DNA from: CADCTP01 sp963849885
Lineage (GTDB): Bacteria > Actinomycetota > Actinomycetes > Mycobacteriales > CADCTP01
NCBI GenBank assembly: GCA_963849885.1
Contig: CAWKIV010000015.1
Span: 1-64,000, forward strand
Reading direction: 5' to 3'
DNA: 64,000 bases
The translations under genes were made by a program, and so were the position numbers. The notes beneath the pieces are model-generated. The model was not told the DNA's origin. It searched no databases and saw only the letters and a program-made list of their open reading frames with translations. This document shows, one piece after another, positions 5,172 through 13,611 of this stretch; position 1 is the stretch's first letter; each line of letters starts with the position of its first letter.

Positions 5172-6701
5172 ATGGACAGCAGACTGCGCGCGCTGTGCGA
5201 CCTCGACGTCGCCGAGGCCCGGGAGTACGCGGGCCGCCACGAGTACGACGGGCGGCTGCAGGACCTCTCCCCGGACGGGGTGCGCCGCGGGCTGGCCGCG
5301 CTCGGCGGCGAGCGGCTCGCCGACCCGTACGACGAGGCGCTGACCGCGGCCAAGGAGGCCGAGCTGCGGGTGCGCTTCGGCGAGCTGGCGCAGCACCGGA
5401 CCAACCCGATGCCGCACCTGGCCAACCTGGACGTCGCCTGCTACGACCGGGACTACGCGCCGGAGGCGCGACCGGCACGCGGCCCGCGAGCGCCACCTGC
5501 GCGGCTGGCCGGACGCGGTGGACGCGTCGATCGAGGCGCTCGACGCGGTGCCCGCCCCGGTGGCCGAGGCGGTGCTCGGCGCCGCCCGCGGCCTGGCCGC
5601 CGGTCTCGACCCGGCCGAGAGTGAGCCGGTGGCGCGGCGCCGCACGGCCGGCTGGTGGCGCACCTGGAGGCCGCCGCCCGGGACGGCGCGCCGTCGGCCG
5701 AGCTGGGCGCCGGCCCGCTCGCCCGCTACCTGAGCGCGGCCGAGGCGACCGAGGTCGACCTGGGCGCGCTGTCCGCCCGGGCCGACGCCGAGCGGGACCG
5801 GCTGCGCGCGCTGCTGGAGGAGGCCTGCGGGCGGCTGGCCCCCGGCCGGCCCACCGCCGAGGTGGTGGCCGAGCTGGTCCGCGACCACCCCGACCCGGCC
5901 GGCGTGGTGGCCGAGGCGCAGGCGCTGACCGAGGAGGTCATCGCCTGGACCGCGGAGCGCCGCCTGGCGCCGTACGCGGACGGCAGCTGCCGGGTCGGCC
6001 CGGCGCCGGAGTCGCGGCAGTGGGCGATGGCGATGATGGCCTGGTCCGCGCCCGGCGAGCCGGAGGCCCCGTCCTGGTATTACGTGACCCCGCCGCGGCC
6101 GGAGTGGCCGGAGCGGGAGCGCGAGGAGTGGCTGCAGGTCTTCAGCCGGACCACGCTGCCGGCGATCACCGTGCACGAGGTCGCCCCCGGCCACTTCTCG
6201 CACGGGCTGGCCCTGCGGCACGCGCCCAGCCTGCCCCGGCAGGTGCTGATGAGCCAGTCGTTCGTGGAGGGCTGGGCGCACTACGTCGAGGAGGTGGCGG
6301 TCGAGGAGGGCTTCCACGCCGACGACCCGCGGTTCGCCGCCGGGGTGGCGATCGAGGCGCTGCTGCGGGTCACCCGGCTGGCCTGCGCGATCGGGCTGCA
6401 CTCCGGGGAGCTGACCGTCGCCGAGGCCACCGGCCGGTTCGAGCGGGACGCCTTCCTGGCCGGGCCGGCCGCGGAGTCCGAGGCGCGCCGGGGCACCTTC
6501 GACCCGACGTACGGGCGGTACACCTGGGGCAAGCTGGCCATCCTCGACCTGCGCGAGCGGGCCCGGGCGGCCTGGGGCGCCGGCTTCGACCTGCCCCGCT
6601 TCCACGCCGCCATGCTGGCGCTCGGCTCGCCGCCGCTCGGGCTGCTCGACCACGCGCTGGGCGGCGCCCCGGTCCCGGCCCGAGGACGGCCGGAGCGATA
6701 G
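5172..6701 (+). CDS. DUF885-family metallohydrolase (two apparent frameshifts)
   Basis: DUF885 proteins are soluble zinc-dependent hydrolases resembling carboxypeptidases. The zinc site is visible as HEVAPGH in the middle of the second half (HExxxGH), with a downstream glutamate-rich SFVEGWAHYVEE helix. The N-terminal third reads in one frame to about 5468, the next stretch (ERHLRGWPDAVDASIEALDAV) in another frame to about 5648, and the remainder returns to the first. Conserved sequence continues across both shifts, so this is one gene with two compensating indels, more likely sequencing errors than decay. ATG 5172 begins the recognisable protein. Substrate unknown. Confidence 0.8.
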
Positions 6702-6712
6702 GGTCCGTCGCC

Positions 6713-7489
6713 ATGGCCTACGGATATCCGAGTCCGCCGGCCGCGCGGCGACCGGAGCAGCGGGTCGGCGCCGCCGACGTGCGGTCGGTCCAGTTCGGCA
6801 AGCCGCCGTTCGGCCGCCGCGGCTACGACGAGATCGAGGTCGACGACTTCCTCCGCAAGGTCGCGGACACCCTGGGCAACGCGCCCAACGTGCCCCGGGT
6901 GACCCCGGAGGAGGTGCACGAGGTCGCCTTCCGCAAGCCGCGGATCGGCAGCCGCGGCTACGACGAGGACGAGGTCGACGCGTTCCTCGACCTGATCGAG
7001 GGCGAGCTGCGCTGGCGCGCCTCCCCGGACGGGCAGCGCGAGCAGGCCGCGCAGATCCTCGGCGCGCCGGGCGCCCGGGCGGTGCTCGCGGTGGCGGTCG
7101 CGCTGCTGGTGGACCGCGGCCGGCTGCTGGTCACCGAGATGCCCGACCCGGTCTCCGGCCGCACGGTCTACCGGCCGCCCGGCGGCGAGGTCGCCTTCGG
7201 CGAGCGCGGGCACGAGACCGTCCGCCGGGCGCTGCGGGAGGACTTCGGCATCGCGCTGGCCGAGGTGCAGCCGCTGGCCACGCTGGAGAGCATCCACCGC
7301 TTCGCCGGGCGGGACGGGCACGAGCTGGTCCTGGTCTACGAGGCGACGCCGAGCGACCCGGCGGTGTGGGCGCAGCAGCGGCTGATGAGCCGGCGCGGCG
7401 ACGCGTCCGCGGTCTGGGCGCCGGTGGACCTGTTCCGCCGCGGGGAGGCGCCGCTGCTGCCGGACGGGCTGCTCCCCCTGCTGGAGTAG
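6713..7489 (+). CDS. Double DivIVA-domain/Nudix fusion protein
   Basis: A 258-residue protein with two DivIVA-type motifs (about residues 20-52 and 63-95, each with the F-G/R-K-P...GY-DE-EVD-FL pattern) followed by a Nudix domain (about 118-258). The Nudix box runs from GGEVAFGE to EDFGI but reads RRALRED where R-E-U-x-E-E is expected, so one metal-binding glutamate is Ala and another Asp; catalysis may be altered. DivIVA domains bind curved membranes or division/pole scaffolds, Nudix domains hydrolyse or bind nucleoside diphosphate derivatives. It ends two bases before the GT4 gene and is probably cotranscribed with it. The coupling is unusual and its role is unknown. Confidence 0.8.
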   Translation: MAYGYPSPPAARRPEQRVGAADVRSVQFGKPPFGRRGYDEIEVDDFLRKVADTLGNAPNVPRVTPEEVHEVAFRKPRIGSRGYDEDEVDAFLDLIEGELRWRASPDGQREQAAQILGAPGARAVLAVAVALLVDRGRLLVTEMPDPVSGRTVYRPPGGEVAFGERGHETVRRALREDFGIALAEVQPLATLESIHRFAGRDGHELVLVYEATPSDPAVWAQQRLMSRRGDASAVWAPVDLFRRGEAPLLPDGLLPLLE

Positions 7490-7491
7490 CG

Positions 7492-8791
7492 ATGCGGGTC
7501 CTGATGCTGTCCTGGGAGTACCCGCCGCTGCTGGTCGGCGGGCTGGGCCGGCACGTGCACGCGCTGGCCGAGGCGACCGCCCGGGCCGGCCACCAGGTCA
7601 CCGTGGTCACCCGGCACCCCGGCCCGGCCGGGGCGGGGACCGGGTCTCCGCCGGCGCCGGTGCCGTACGACGAGGTGGTCGGCGGGGTCCGGGTGGTCCG
7701 GGTGGCGGAGGACCCGTCCCTGCTCCGCTTCGAGGACGAGCTGCTGGCCTGGACGATGGCGCTCAACCACGCGCTGACCCGGGCCGGGCTGGCCGTCTGC
7801 GAGCAGTCCCCGCCGGACGTGGTGCACGCGCACGACTGGCTGGTGGCGCACGCGGCCACCACGCTCAAGCACCACCTGCGGGTGCCGCTGGTGGCCACCC
7901 TGCACGCCACCGAGGCCGGCCGGCACCAGGGCTGGCTGCCCGGCCCGCTCAACCGGTCGATCCACTCGGTCGAGTGGTGGCTGACGTACGAGGCCCGCCG
8001 GGTGATCGCCTGCTCCGGCTACATGCGCTGGGAGGTCACCCGGCTGTTCGACCTGCCGCCGGACAAGGTCGACGTGGTGCCCAACGGGATGGACCCGCGG
8101 CCCTGGCAGGTGCGCCCGGAGCAGGTCGCCGCGGCCCGCCGCCGGTGGGCCGGGGACGGGCCGCTGATCGCCTTCTCCGGCCGGCTGGTGTACGAGAAGG
8201 GCGTCCAGGACCTGCTCGCCGCGCTCCCCCGGCTGCGCCGCCGGCACCCCGGGCTGCGGCTGGTGGTGGCCGGGCGGGGGCCGAGCGCGGACGAGCTGCG
8301 GGACCAGGCGCGCCGGCTGCGGCTCGGCCGGGCGGTGACCTTCGCCGGCTTCGTGCCGGACGCCGAGCTGGCCGCGCTGGTGGCCGCGGCCGACTGCGCG
8401 GTGGTGCCGAGCCGGTACGAGCCGTTCGGCCTGGTCGCGCTGGAGGCGGCGGCGGCCGGGACGCCGGTGGTGGCGTCCGGGGCGGGCGGGCTGCCGGAGT
8501 TCGTCCGGTCCGGGCGGACCGGGCTGGCCTTCCCGGCCGGCGACCCGGCCGCGCTCGCCGACGCCGTCGTCCGCGCTGCTCGCCGACCAGGTGCTGGCCC
8601 GCCGGCTGGCCCGGCAGGCCCGGGCGGTGCTGCGCCGGGAGCACAGCTGGGCCGGCGTCGCCGAGCGGACCGCGGACGTGTACGCGCGGGCCGAGGTGCA
8701 GGAGCGCGCGCTGCGGGCCGGGCTGGCCGCCCGGGCGGTGCCCCGGCTGGTGGTCCGGGACGGCAACCTGCTCACCGGCCACCCGGGCTAG
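7492..8791 (+). CDS. GT4 glycosyltransferase (Rv3032-like), apparent frameshift
   Basis: GT-B glycosyltransferase of about 430 residues. N-terminal SWEYPPLLVGGLGRHVHAL is the signature of the Rv3032/glycogen-synthase-like GT4 subgroup; the donor half shows VPNGMD, SGRLVYEKG and the E-x7-E motif in SRYEPFGLVALEA. Such enzymes add alpha-1,4-glucosyl units from UDP- or ADP-glucose to a glucan or methylglucose polysaccharide in the cytoplasm. The frame breaks near 8575 (after ADAVVR) and the last about 70 residues, starting LLADQVLARRLARQ, continue in another frame to 8791; one missing or extra base explains it. It fits with the GH57 gene upstream. Confidence 0.85.
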
Positions 8792-8797
8792 CGCACC

Positions 8798-8814
8798 GCC
8801 CCGCCGGGCGGGGC
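8798..8814. terminator. Short GC hairpin between convergent genes
   Basis: Six-pair stem GCCCCG/CGGGGC with a five-base loop directly after the GT4 stop codon. It lies between that gene and the convergent helix-hairpin-helix gene and may serve both. No U-tract. Confidence 0.45.
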
Positions 8815-8848
8815 AGAGCACCAGCCGCGCGAGGTGCCTCCCGCGGGG

Positions 8849-9499
8849 TCAGTCGCCGTACTTCTCGCGGTGCAGCTCGCGCGCCTGGCCGGCCCAGTCC
8901 TCCCGCTCGATCCGGGCGCTGAACGCCTCCAGCCGGCCCCGGACCGCGGCGAGCTCCTCGCCGTGCAGGTCGGCGACCTGCCGGTAGGTGGTGATGCCGA
9001 GCTCGTGCAGGGTCCGCTCGATGGCCCGGCCGACGCCGCGGATGGCGCGCAGGTCGTCGGTGCCGGTGGGGGCCGGCGCGTCCGGGTCGACCACCCGCGG
9101 CAGCACCATCGTGTCGTCGAACGCCCCGGCCGGCTCGGGCGCGACGGGCTCGGCCGCGGCCTCCGGCGCGGCCGGCTCGGGCGCGGCCGGCTCGGGCGCG
9201 GCCGGCTCGGGCGCGGCCGGCTCGGCGGTCAGCCCGGCGTCGGTGGCGAGCAGGTCCGTGGCGTCCGCCGTCACGGGCTCGGGCGCGGGGGCGGCCGGCT
9301 CGACGGTCAGCCCGGCGTCGGTGGCCAGCACGTCCGGCGCCGGCGCCACGGGGGCGACCGGGGCCGCGGGCGGCATGGGCACGATCGCGGGCAGCGGCAG
9401 CGCGCCGTCGGTCCGCCGGCGCAGCAGCAGCCAGCCCACCGACACCGCGACCGCCAGCAACCCGAGCAGCCTTCGGATTCGACTCGGAGCGGTGCGCAT
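8849..9499 (-). CDS. Membrane-anchored helix-hairpin-helix protein
   Basis: 216 residues: a short basic N-terminus, one transmembrane segment (about residues 12-30), a long Pro/Ala/Glu linker with tandem EPAAP units and a duplicated ATDAGLT block, and a C-terminal helix-hairpin-helix domain (DLRAIRGVGRAIERTLHELG...) of the type seen in predicted flap-endonuclease-like proteins. HhH domains bind DNA backbone or partner proteins. ATG 9499 is the start in front of the basic/hydrophobic segment. The repeat-rich linker varies easily. Function unknown; a role in anchoring DNA or a complex at the membrane would be a guess. Confidence 0.7.
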   Translation of the reverse strand: MRTAPSRIRRLLGLLAVAVSVGWLLLRRRTDGALPLPAIVPMPPAAPVAPVAPAPDVLATDAGLTVEPAAPAPEPVTADATDLLATDAGLTAEPAAPEPAAPEPAAPEPAAPEAAAEPVAPEPAGAFDDTMVLPRVVDPDAPAPTGTDDLRAIRGVGRAIERTLHELGITTYRQVADLHGEELAAVRGRLEAFSARIEREDWAGQARELHREKYGD

Positions 9500-9534
9500 G
9501 CCGCGCAGCGTACGACCCGCGGTAACGTCCCGCC

Positions 9535-9897
9535 GTGCTGGCACCCGGACTCGTCGGGAATCGGACGCTTCGCGTCACGGAGGGTGACACCGCGGCCGCC
9601 GTGGGCTCGGGTGACGTCGCCGTGCTGGCCACTCCCCGTGTCGTCGCGCTCGCCGAGGCGGCCAGCGTCGCCGCGCTCGCCGGTGCCCTGGACGCCGGCC
9701 GCACCAGCGTCGGCACCCGGGTCGAGCTGGACCACCTCGCCCCGTCCCCGGTCGGCGCCGAGGTCACGGCCACCGCCGAGCTGGTCGAGGTGTCCGGCCG
9801 AAGGCTCACCTTCGACGTGAGGGTCACCCAGGACGGCCGCGAGGTGGCCCGCGGCCGCCTCCTCCGCGCCGTGGTCGACCGCGCCCGCTTCCCCTGA
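9535..9897 (+). CDS. Hotdog-fold thioesterase (FlK-like)
   Basis: 120-residue single hotdog domain resembling fluoroacetyl-CoA-thioesterase-like proteins: VTEGDTAAAVGSGDVAVLATP, then the ALAEAASVAAL helix, then VGTRVELDHLAPSPVG and a C-terminal beta sheet with FDVRVTQDGREVARG. It probably hydrolyses or binds an acyl-CoA in the cytoplasm. Start GTG 9535. The gene is divergent from the HhH gene, 35 bases away. Substrate cannot be told. Confidence 0.8.
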   Translation: MLAPGLVGNRTLRVTEGDTAAAVGSGDVAVLATPRVVALAEAASVAALAGALDAGRTSVGTRVELDHLAPSPVGAEVTATAELVEVSGRRLTFDVRVTQDGREVARGRLLRAVVDRARFP

Positions 9898-9975
9898 CCC
9901 GACCCGCCTGACCCCGCCTGACCCCACCTGACCATGCGCCGGTGAGCGACACGCCGCCGGAGGGCCCCGGAGCAC

Positions 9976-10742
9976 TCACCGGGCGAGGGTCGAGCGGGGG
10001 CCAGCGCGGTCCAGACGGCCGGGGGGACGTCGGGTGGGAGGGTGTCGCGGCGGAGGCCGGCCTCCGCCCAGACCAGGCCGAGGGCGTCCGCCGGGACCAG
10101 GCCGGCCAGCCCGCGCCGGGCCGGCACCCGCCGGTCCCGCCAGGCCGCCCGCACCAGCCGTCGCACCACCGCCGGCCCGCGCCGGCCGCCCGGCAGCGGC
10201 CGCCGGACCAGCGCGAGCTGCCCGACCCGGGCCCGCGGCACCGGCCGGAACGCGCCGGCCGGCACCCGCCGCACCAGCACCGCCTCGTACCGGGCGGTCC
10301 ACCACGCCTCCCGCGGCCCCCGCGGCGGTCCGGTCACGCCGAGCGCGGCCCCGAGCTCGACCAGCAGGTCGGCGCGCACCAGCGCGCCGCCGGGGTCGTC
10401 CAGCAGCCGGGCCAGCAGCGCCGAGGTGGCGGCGAACGGCGGGTTCGCCACCACCGCGTACGGCCGGTGCGGCAGCGGCACCGTGCGCAGGTCGCCCTCG
10501 ACGACCCGGACGGCGGGCGCGGCGGCGAAGCGGCGGCGCAGCCCGGCGGCGAGCCGCGGGTCCCGCTCGATCGCCAGCACCCGGGCGCCGGTGGCCGCCA
10601 GCGGGGCGGTGAGCGCGCCGGAGCCGGCGCCGAGGTCGAGCACGAGGTCGCCGGGTCCGGGCCCGGCCGACCTCACCAGCCGGTCAACGACCGCGCGGTC
10701 CACCAGGAAGTGGGCACCCCGCGCGGCCGACGGCGCGGCCAC
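9976..10742 (-). CDS. Erm/KsgA-type rRNA adenine N6-methyltransferase
   Basis: Rossmann methyltransferase of the rRNA adenine dimethylase family: motif I VLDLGAGSGALT, acidic AIERDPRL, GDL, and motif IV VVANPPF, followed by the basic C-terminal helical domain. It may methylate 23S rRNA (Erm, macrolide-lincosamide resistance) or another rRNA site. GTG 10742 has GAGG upstream. The frame has no stop where homologues end; a one-base shift in the five-G run near 10000 would give ...RSTLAR and a TGA at 9976, so I place the end there. Read without a shift it would continue to 8772, through other genes. Resistance function is inference. Confidence 0.65.
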
Positions 10743-10805
10743 GGAACCTCATGACCATGGGCATGGCCCGCACGCTAGGCGCGCCGCCCGCGCCCGTCAC
10801 CCGAA

Positions 10806-12425
10806 TTACGCGAGCACCGAGGAGCGCGGGTAGGCGTCGGCCGGGTCGGTGAGGACGTTGACCAGGTACGGGACGTCGGCGGCGAAGGCCCGGTCCAGCG
10901 CCGGCCCCAGCTCGGCGGCCGACCGCACCGTCTCCCCGGCCCCGCCCAGCGCCCGCACCACCTCGTCGTACCGGGTCTCCGGCTGCAGGTCGGCGGCCAC
11001 GTCGTAGCCGTAGATGGCCCGCATCGGGTGCTTCTCCAGCCCCCAGGCGCTGTTGTTGCCGACCACCATCACCACCGGCAGCCGGTGCCGGACCAGCGTG
11101 TCCACGTCCATCAGCGAGAAGCCGGCCGCGCCGTCGCCGAGCAGCAGCACCACCTGCGCGGACGGGCGGGCGACCCGGGCCGCGATCGCGTACCCCAGCC
11201 CCGTCCCCAGGCACCCGTACGGCCCCGGGTCCAGCCAGCAGCCCGGCCGGTACGAGTCGACGTACTTGCCCGCGTACGAGACGAAGTCGCCGCCGTCCCC
11301 GACCACCACCGCGTCCCGGTCCAGCCGCGAGCGCAGCGCGCCATACACCGCCGGCGGCCGGATCGGCTCCGACCCGCCGGCCAGCTCGGCCGCGTCCGCG
11401 GCCCGGGCCGCCGTCTCCGCGTCCCGCAGCCGGCCGATCCAGGGCTCGTGCGAGACCCGGTCGCCGGACCAGCCGGCCAGCCCGTCCAGGATCGCGGCCA
11501 GGTCGCCGGCGGCCGACCCGGCCAGCGGCCGGTGGGTGGCCACGCCGGCGGTCGAGTCGGCCACGTGCACCACCGCGGCCGCGCCGAAGTCGCCGAAGGC
11601 CAGCCGGAAGTCCAGCGGGGTGCCGACGACGACGACCAGGTCGGCCTCCTTGCGCAGCAGCCCGCGCACCCGGGAGAACGCCAGCGGGTCGTCGGCGGGC
11701 AGGCAGCCGCGGCCCATCCCGTTCGCGAAGACCGGGACCCGCAGCGCGGCGGCGGCCCGGGCCAGCGCCGCCTCGGCCCGGCCGAAGTAGACGTCGCCGC
11801 CGACCACGAAGGCGGGCCGCTCGGCCGCGGCGACCAGCCGGGCCACGGCGTCCACCGCGGCCGGGTCCGGGTCCGCCCCGGCCGGCGGCTCGAACGCGAT
11901 GTCCGCGGCGGCCGGCGAGAAGACCACGTCCATCGGCACGTCCACGAAGACCGGCCCGCGGTGCGGGGTGAGCGCGGTCCGGGCCGCGTCGAGCAGCACC
12001 GGCCCGATCGCGTCCGCGCCGCCCGCGGTGGCGGCGAGCTTGGTCACCGGGGCGAGCAGCGGCACGTGGTCGAGCTCCTGCAGCCCGCCGCGGCCCCAGT
12101 TGACCGTCGGGGCGCGGCCGCCGAGCACCACCAGCGGGACACCGGTGAAGTACGCCGAGGTCACCGCGGAGACCGAGTTGGTCACCCCGGGGCCGGCGGT
12201 GACCACGGCGAGCCCGGGCCGGCGGGTGAGCTTCGCGGTCCCCTCGGCGGCGAAGGTCGCGGTCTGCTCGTGCCGCACGTCGACGATGCGGACCTTCTCC
12301 TTGACCGCGGCGTCGTACACCGGGAAGACGTGGCCGCCCGACAGCGTGAAGATCTCCTCGACGCCCGCCGCCCGCAGCGCGGCCAGCGCCACGTCGCCGC
12401 CGTGCCCCTCGACCCGCCCGCCCAT
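10806..12425 (-). CDS. Thiamine-diphosphate enzyme, acetolactate-synthase-like
   Basis: 539 residues with the three ThDP-enzyme domains. The Pyr domain has the catalytic glutamate in VRHEQTATFAAEG; the central domain is Rossmann-like; the PP domain carries the cofactor motif from GDGAAGFSL to VGNNSAWG. It resembles actinobacterial stand-alone large subunits annotated as acetolactate synthase (IlvX/IlvG-type) or 2-hydroxyacyl-CoA lyases; no small regulatory subunit gene is adjacent. It acts in the cytoplasm on 2-keto acids or 2-hydroxyacyl-CoA. ATG 12425. A 17-bp inverted repeat lies just upstream. Exact reaction unresolved. Confidence 0.85.
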   Translation of the reverse strand: MGGRVEGHGGDVALAALRAAGVEEIFTLSGGHVFPVYDAAVKEKVRIVDVRHEQTATFAAEGTAKLTRRPGLAVVTAGPGVTNSVSAVTSAYFTGVPLVVLGGRAPTVNWGRGGLQELDHVPLLAPVTKLAATAGGADAIGPVLLDAARTALTPHRGPVFVDVPMDVVFSPAAADIAFEPPAGADPDPAAVDAVARLVAAAERPAFVVGGDVYFGRAEAALARAAAALRVPVFANGMGRGCLPADDPLAFSRVRGLLRKEADLVVVVGTPLDFRLAFGDFGAAAVVHVADSTAGVATHRPLAGSAAGDLAAILDGLAGWSGDRVSHEPWIGRLRDAETAARAADAAELAGGSEPIRPPAVYGALRSRLDRDAVVVGDGGDFVSYAGKYVDSYRPGCWLDPGPYGCLGTGLGYAIAARVARPSAQVVLLLGDGAAGFSLMDVDTLVRHRLPVVMVVGNNSAWGLEKHPMRAIYGYDVAADLQPETRYDEVVRALGGAGETVRSAAELGPALDRAFAADVPYLVNVLTDPADAYPRSSVLA

Positions 12426-12463
12426 CCCCGCACCCTACCCAGCAGTAGCCCGCCGTCCGCCGG

Positions 12464-12545
12464 CCGATCACGTTTGCGCGTGTCCTCGTTTCGACACGCC
12501 GCGCCAGCGGCTGTCGCCGGCGACCCAGCGCGCAAACGTGATCGG
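12464..12545. repeat. Perfect 17-bp inverted repeat with internal hairpin
   Basis: Arms 12464-12480 (CCGATCACGTTTGCGCG) and 12529-12545 are exact reverse complements around a 48-base loop that contains a further TGTC/GACA hairpin. It fills the gap between the acyltransferase stop and the ThDP-enzyme start. It could terminate transcription or be a dispersed palindromic element. Confidence 0.75.
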
Positions 12546-12562
12546 TCCGGCGGGCTGATCCG

Positions 12563-13270
12563 TCAGGCCGGGTCGGGGGCGTCGGCGGCGGCGCGGGTCT
12601 TGCGGGCGATGTCGGCCAGCGCCTCCCGGCGCGCCGCCGCGGCCTGGTGGTCGACCATCCGGTCCCGCACCACCCGGGCCGGCACCCCCACCGCCACCGA
12701 GAAGGCCGGCAGGTCCCGGTTGACCACCGCGTTGGCCGCGACCACGCAGCCGCGGCCGATGCTCACCCCGCGCAGCACCGTCACCTTGGTGCCCAGCCAC
12801 ACGTCCGGCCCGATCCGGACCGGCGTCTTGACGATGCCCTGGTCCTTGATCGGCACGGTGACGTCGGCGAAGTTGTGGTCGAAGTCGCAGACGTACACCC
12901 AGTCGGCCACGATGGTCGCCGCGCCGAACTCGACGTCCAGGTACGCGTTCACCGTGTTGTCCTTGCCGAACACGCACTTGTCGCCGATCCGCAGGGTGCC
13001 CTCGTGGCAGCGGATCGCGTTGCCGCGGCCGATGTGCACCCAGCGGCCGATCACCAGCCGGCCGTAGCCGCGCCGCGCGTACAGCTCGACGTTGCGGCCG
13101 AGGAAGACGAAGCCCTCGGTGATCACGTGCGGGTTGCGCAGCTTGAAGAGGAGGAAGCGCCAGTAGCGCACCAGGTAGAACGGGGTCCAGGCCCGGTGCC
13201 GGATCACCCAGCGCAGGCTGGCCAGGGTGAGGAAGCGCGCCTGCCGCGGGTCCCGGGGACGTCCGAGCAC
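12563..13270 (-). CDS. Left-handed beta-helix acyltransferase (Rv3034c-like)
   Basis: 235 residues with hexapeptide repeats of a LbH acyltransferase (IGRWVHIGRGNAI, IGDKCVFGKDNTV, IGPDVWLGTKVTVLRGVSIG, then GVPARVV). Such trimeric cytoplasmic enzymes transfer acetyl or other acyl groups from acyl-CoA to sugars. The catalytic histidine is probably in DFDHNF. It resembles the acyltransferase Rv3034c that lies beside the methylglucose lipopolysaccharide genes Rv3030-3032, whose counterparts occur at 2.8-8.8 kb here. ATG 13270. Acceptor is not known. Confidence 0.85.
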   Translation of the reverse strand: MLGRPRDPRQARFLTLASLRWVIRHRAWTPFYLVRYWRFLLFKLRNPHVITEGFVFLGRNVELYARRGYGRLVIGRWVHIGRGNAIRCHEGTLRIGDKCVFGKDNTVNAYLDVEFGAATIVADWVYVCDFDHNFADVTVPIKDQGIVKTPVRIGPDVWLGTKVTVLRGVSIGRGCVVAANAVVNRDLPAFSVAVGVPARVVRDRMVDHQAAAARREALADIARKTRAAADAPDPA

Positions 13271-13303
13271 CCCGCGAGGTTACCGGCCCGCTCCGCATGC
13301 GGA

Positions 13304-13333
13304 GACCCCGGCCGGCACGGGCCGGCCGGGGTC
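13304..13333 (-). terminator. Hairpin downstream of the cold-shock gene
   Basis: Twelve-pair perfect stem GACCCCGGCCGG/CCGGCCGGGGTC with a six-base loop, 14 bases past the cold-shock gene stop. A second small palindrome CTCCGCATGCGGAG (13291-13304) follows in the direction of transcription. Confidence 0.75.
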
Positions 13334-13346
13334 TGCGGATTGTCGA

Positions 13347-13550
13347 CTACAGCGGGCGGACGTTCTCCGCCTGCGGGCCCTTCTGGCCCTGCGTGACGTC
13401 GAACTCGACCTTCTGGCCCTCGTCGAGGGTCCGGTAGCCGGACGTCGAGATCGCGGAGTAGTGCACGAAGACGTCGGCACCCCCACCTTCCACGGCGATG
13501 AAACCGTAGCCCTTCTCGGCGTTGAACCACTTCACGGTGCCCTGTGCCAC
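13347..13550 (-). CDS. Cold-shock domain protein (CspA family)
   Basis: 67-residue single CSD protein: GTVKWFNAEKGYGFI (RNP1-like) and DVFVHYSAI (RNP2-like) with the usual C-terminal GPQAENV. It binds single-stranded RNA/DNA as an RNA chaperone in the cytoplasm. GTG 13550 is selected over the upstream ATG because a GAGGAG site lies six bases before it and it gives the family's standard N-terminus. It is a single-gene unit with a strong hairpin behind it. Confidence 0.95.
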   Translation of the reverse strand: MAQGTVKWFNAEKGYGFIAVEGGGADVFVHYSAISTSGYRTLDEGQKVEFDVTQGQKGPQAENVRPL

Positions 13551-13611
13551 GTGCCACTCCTCAAGCATTCGTACGGGGCCGTCACGGTAACACCCCGGGG
13601 CGACGCTTTGG

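Noticed and set aside
8772..9975. 656-residue version of the Erm-like protein
   Set aside because: Past residue 255 the frame only mirrors the thioesterase and HhH genes and has no domain; a one-base shift in a G-run gives a normal end at 9976.
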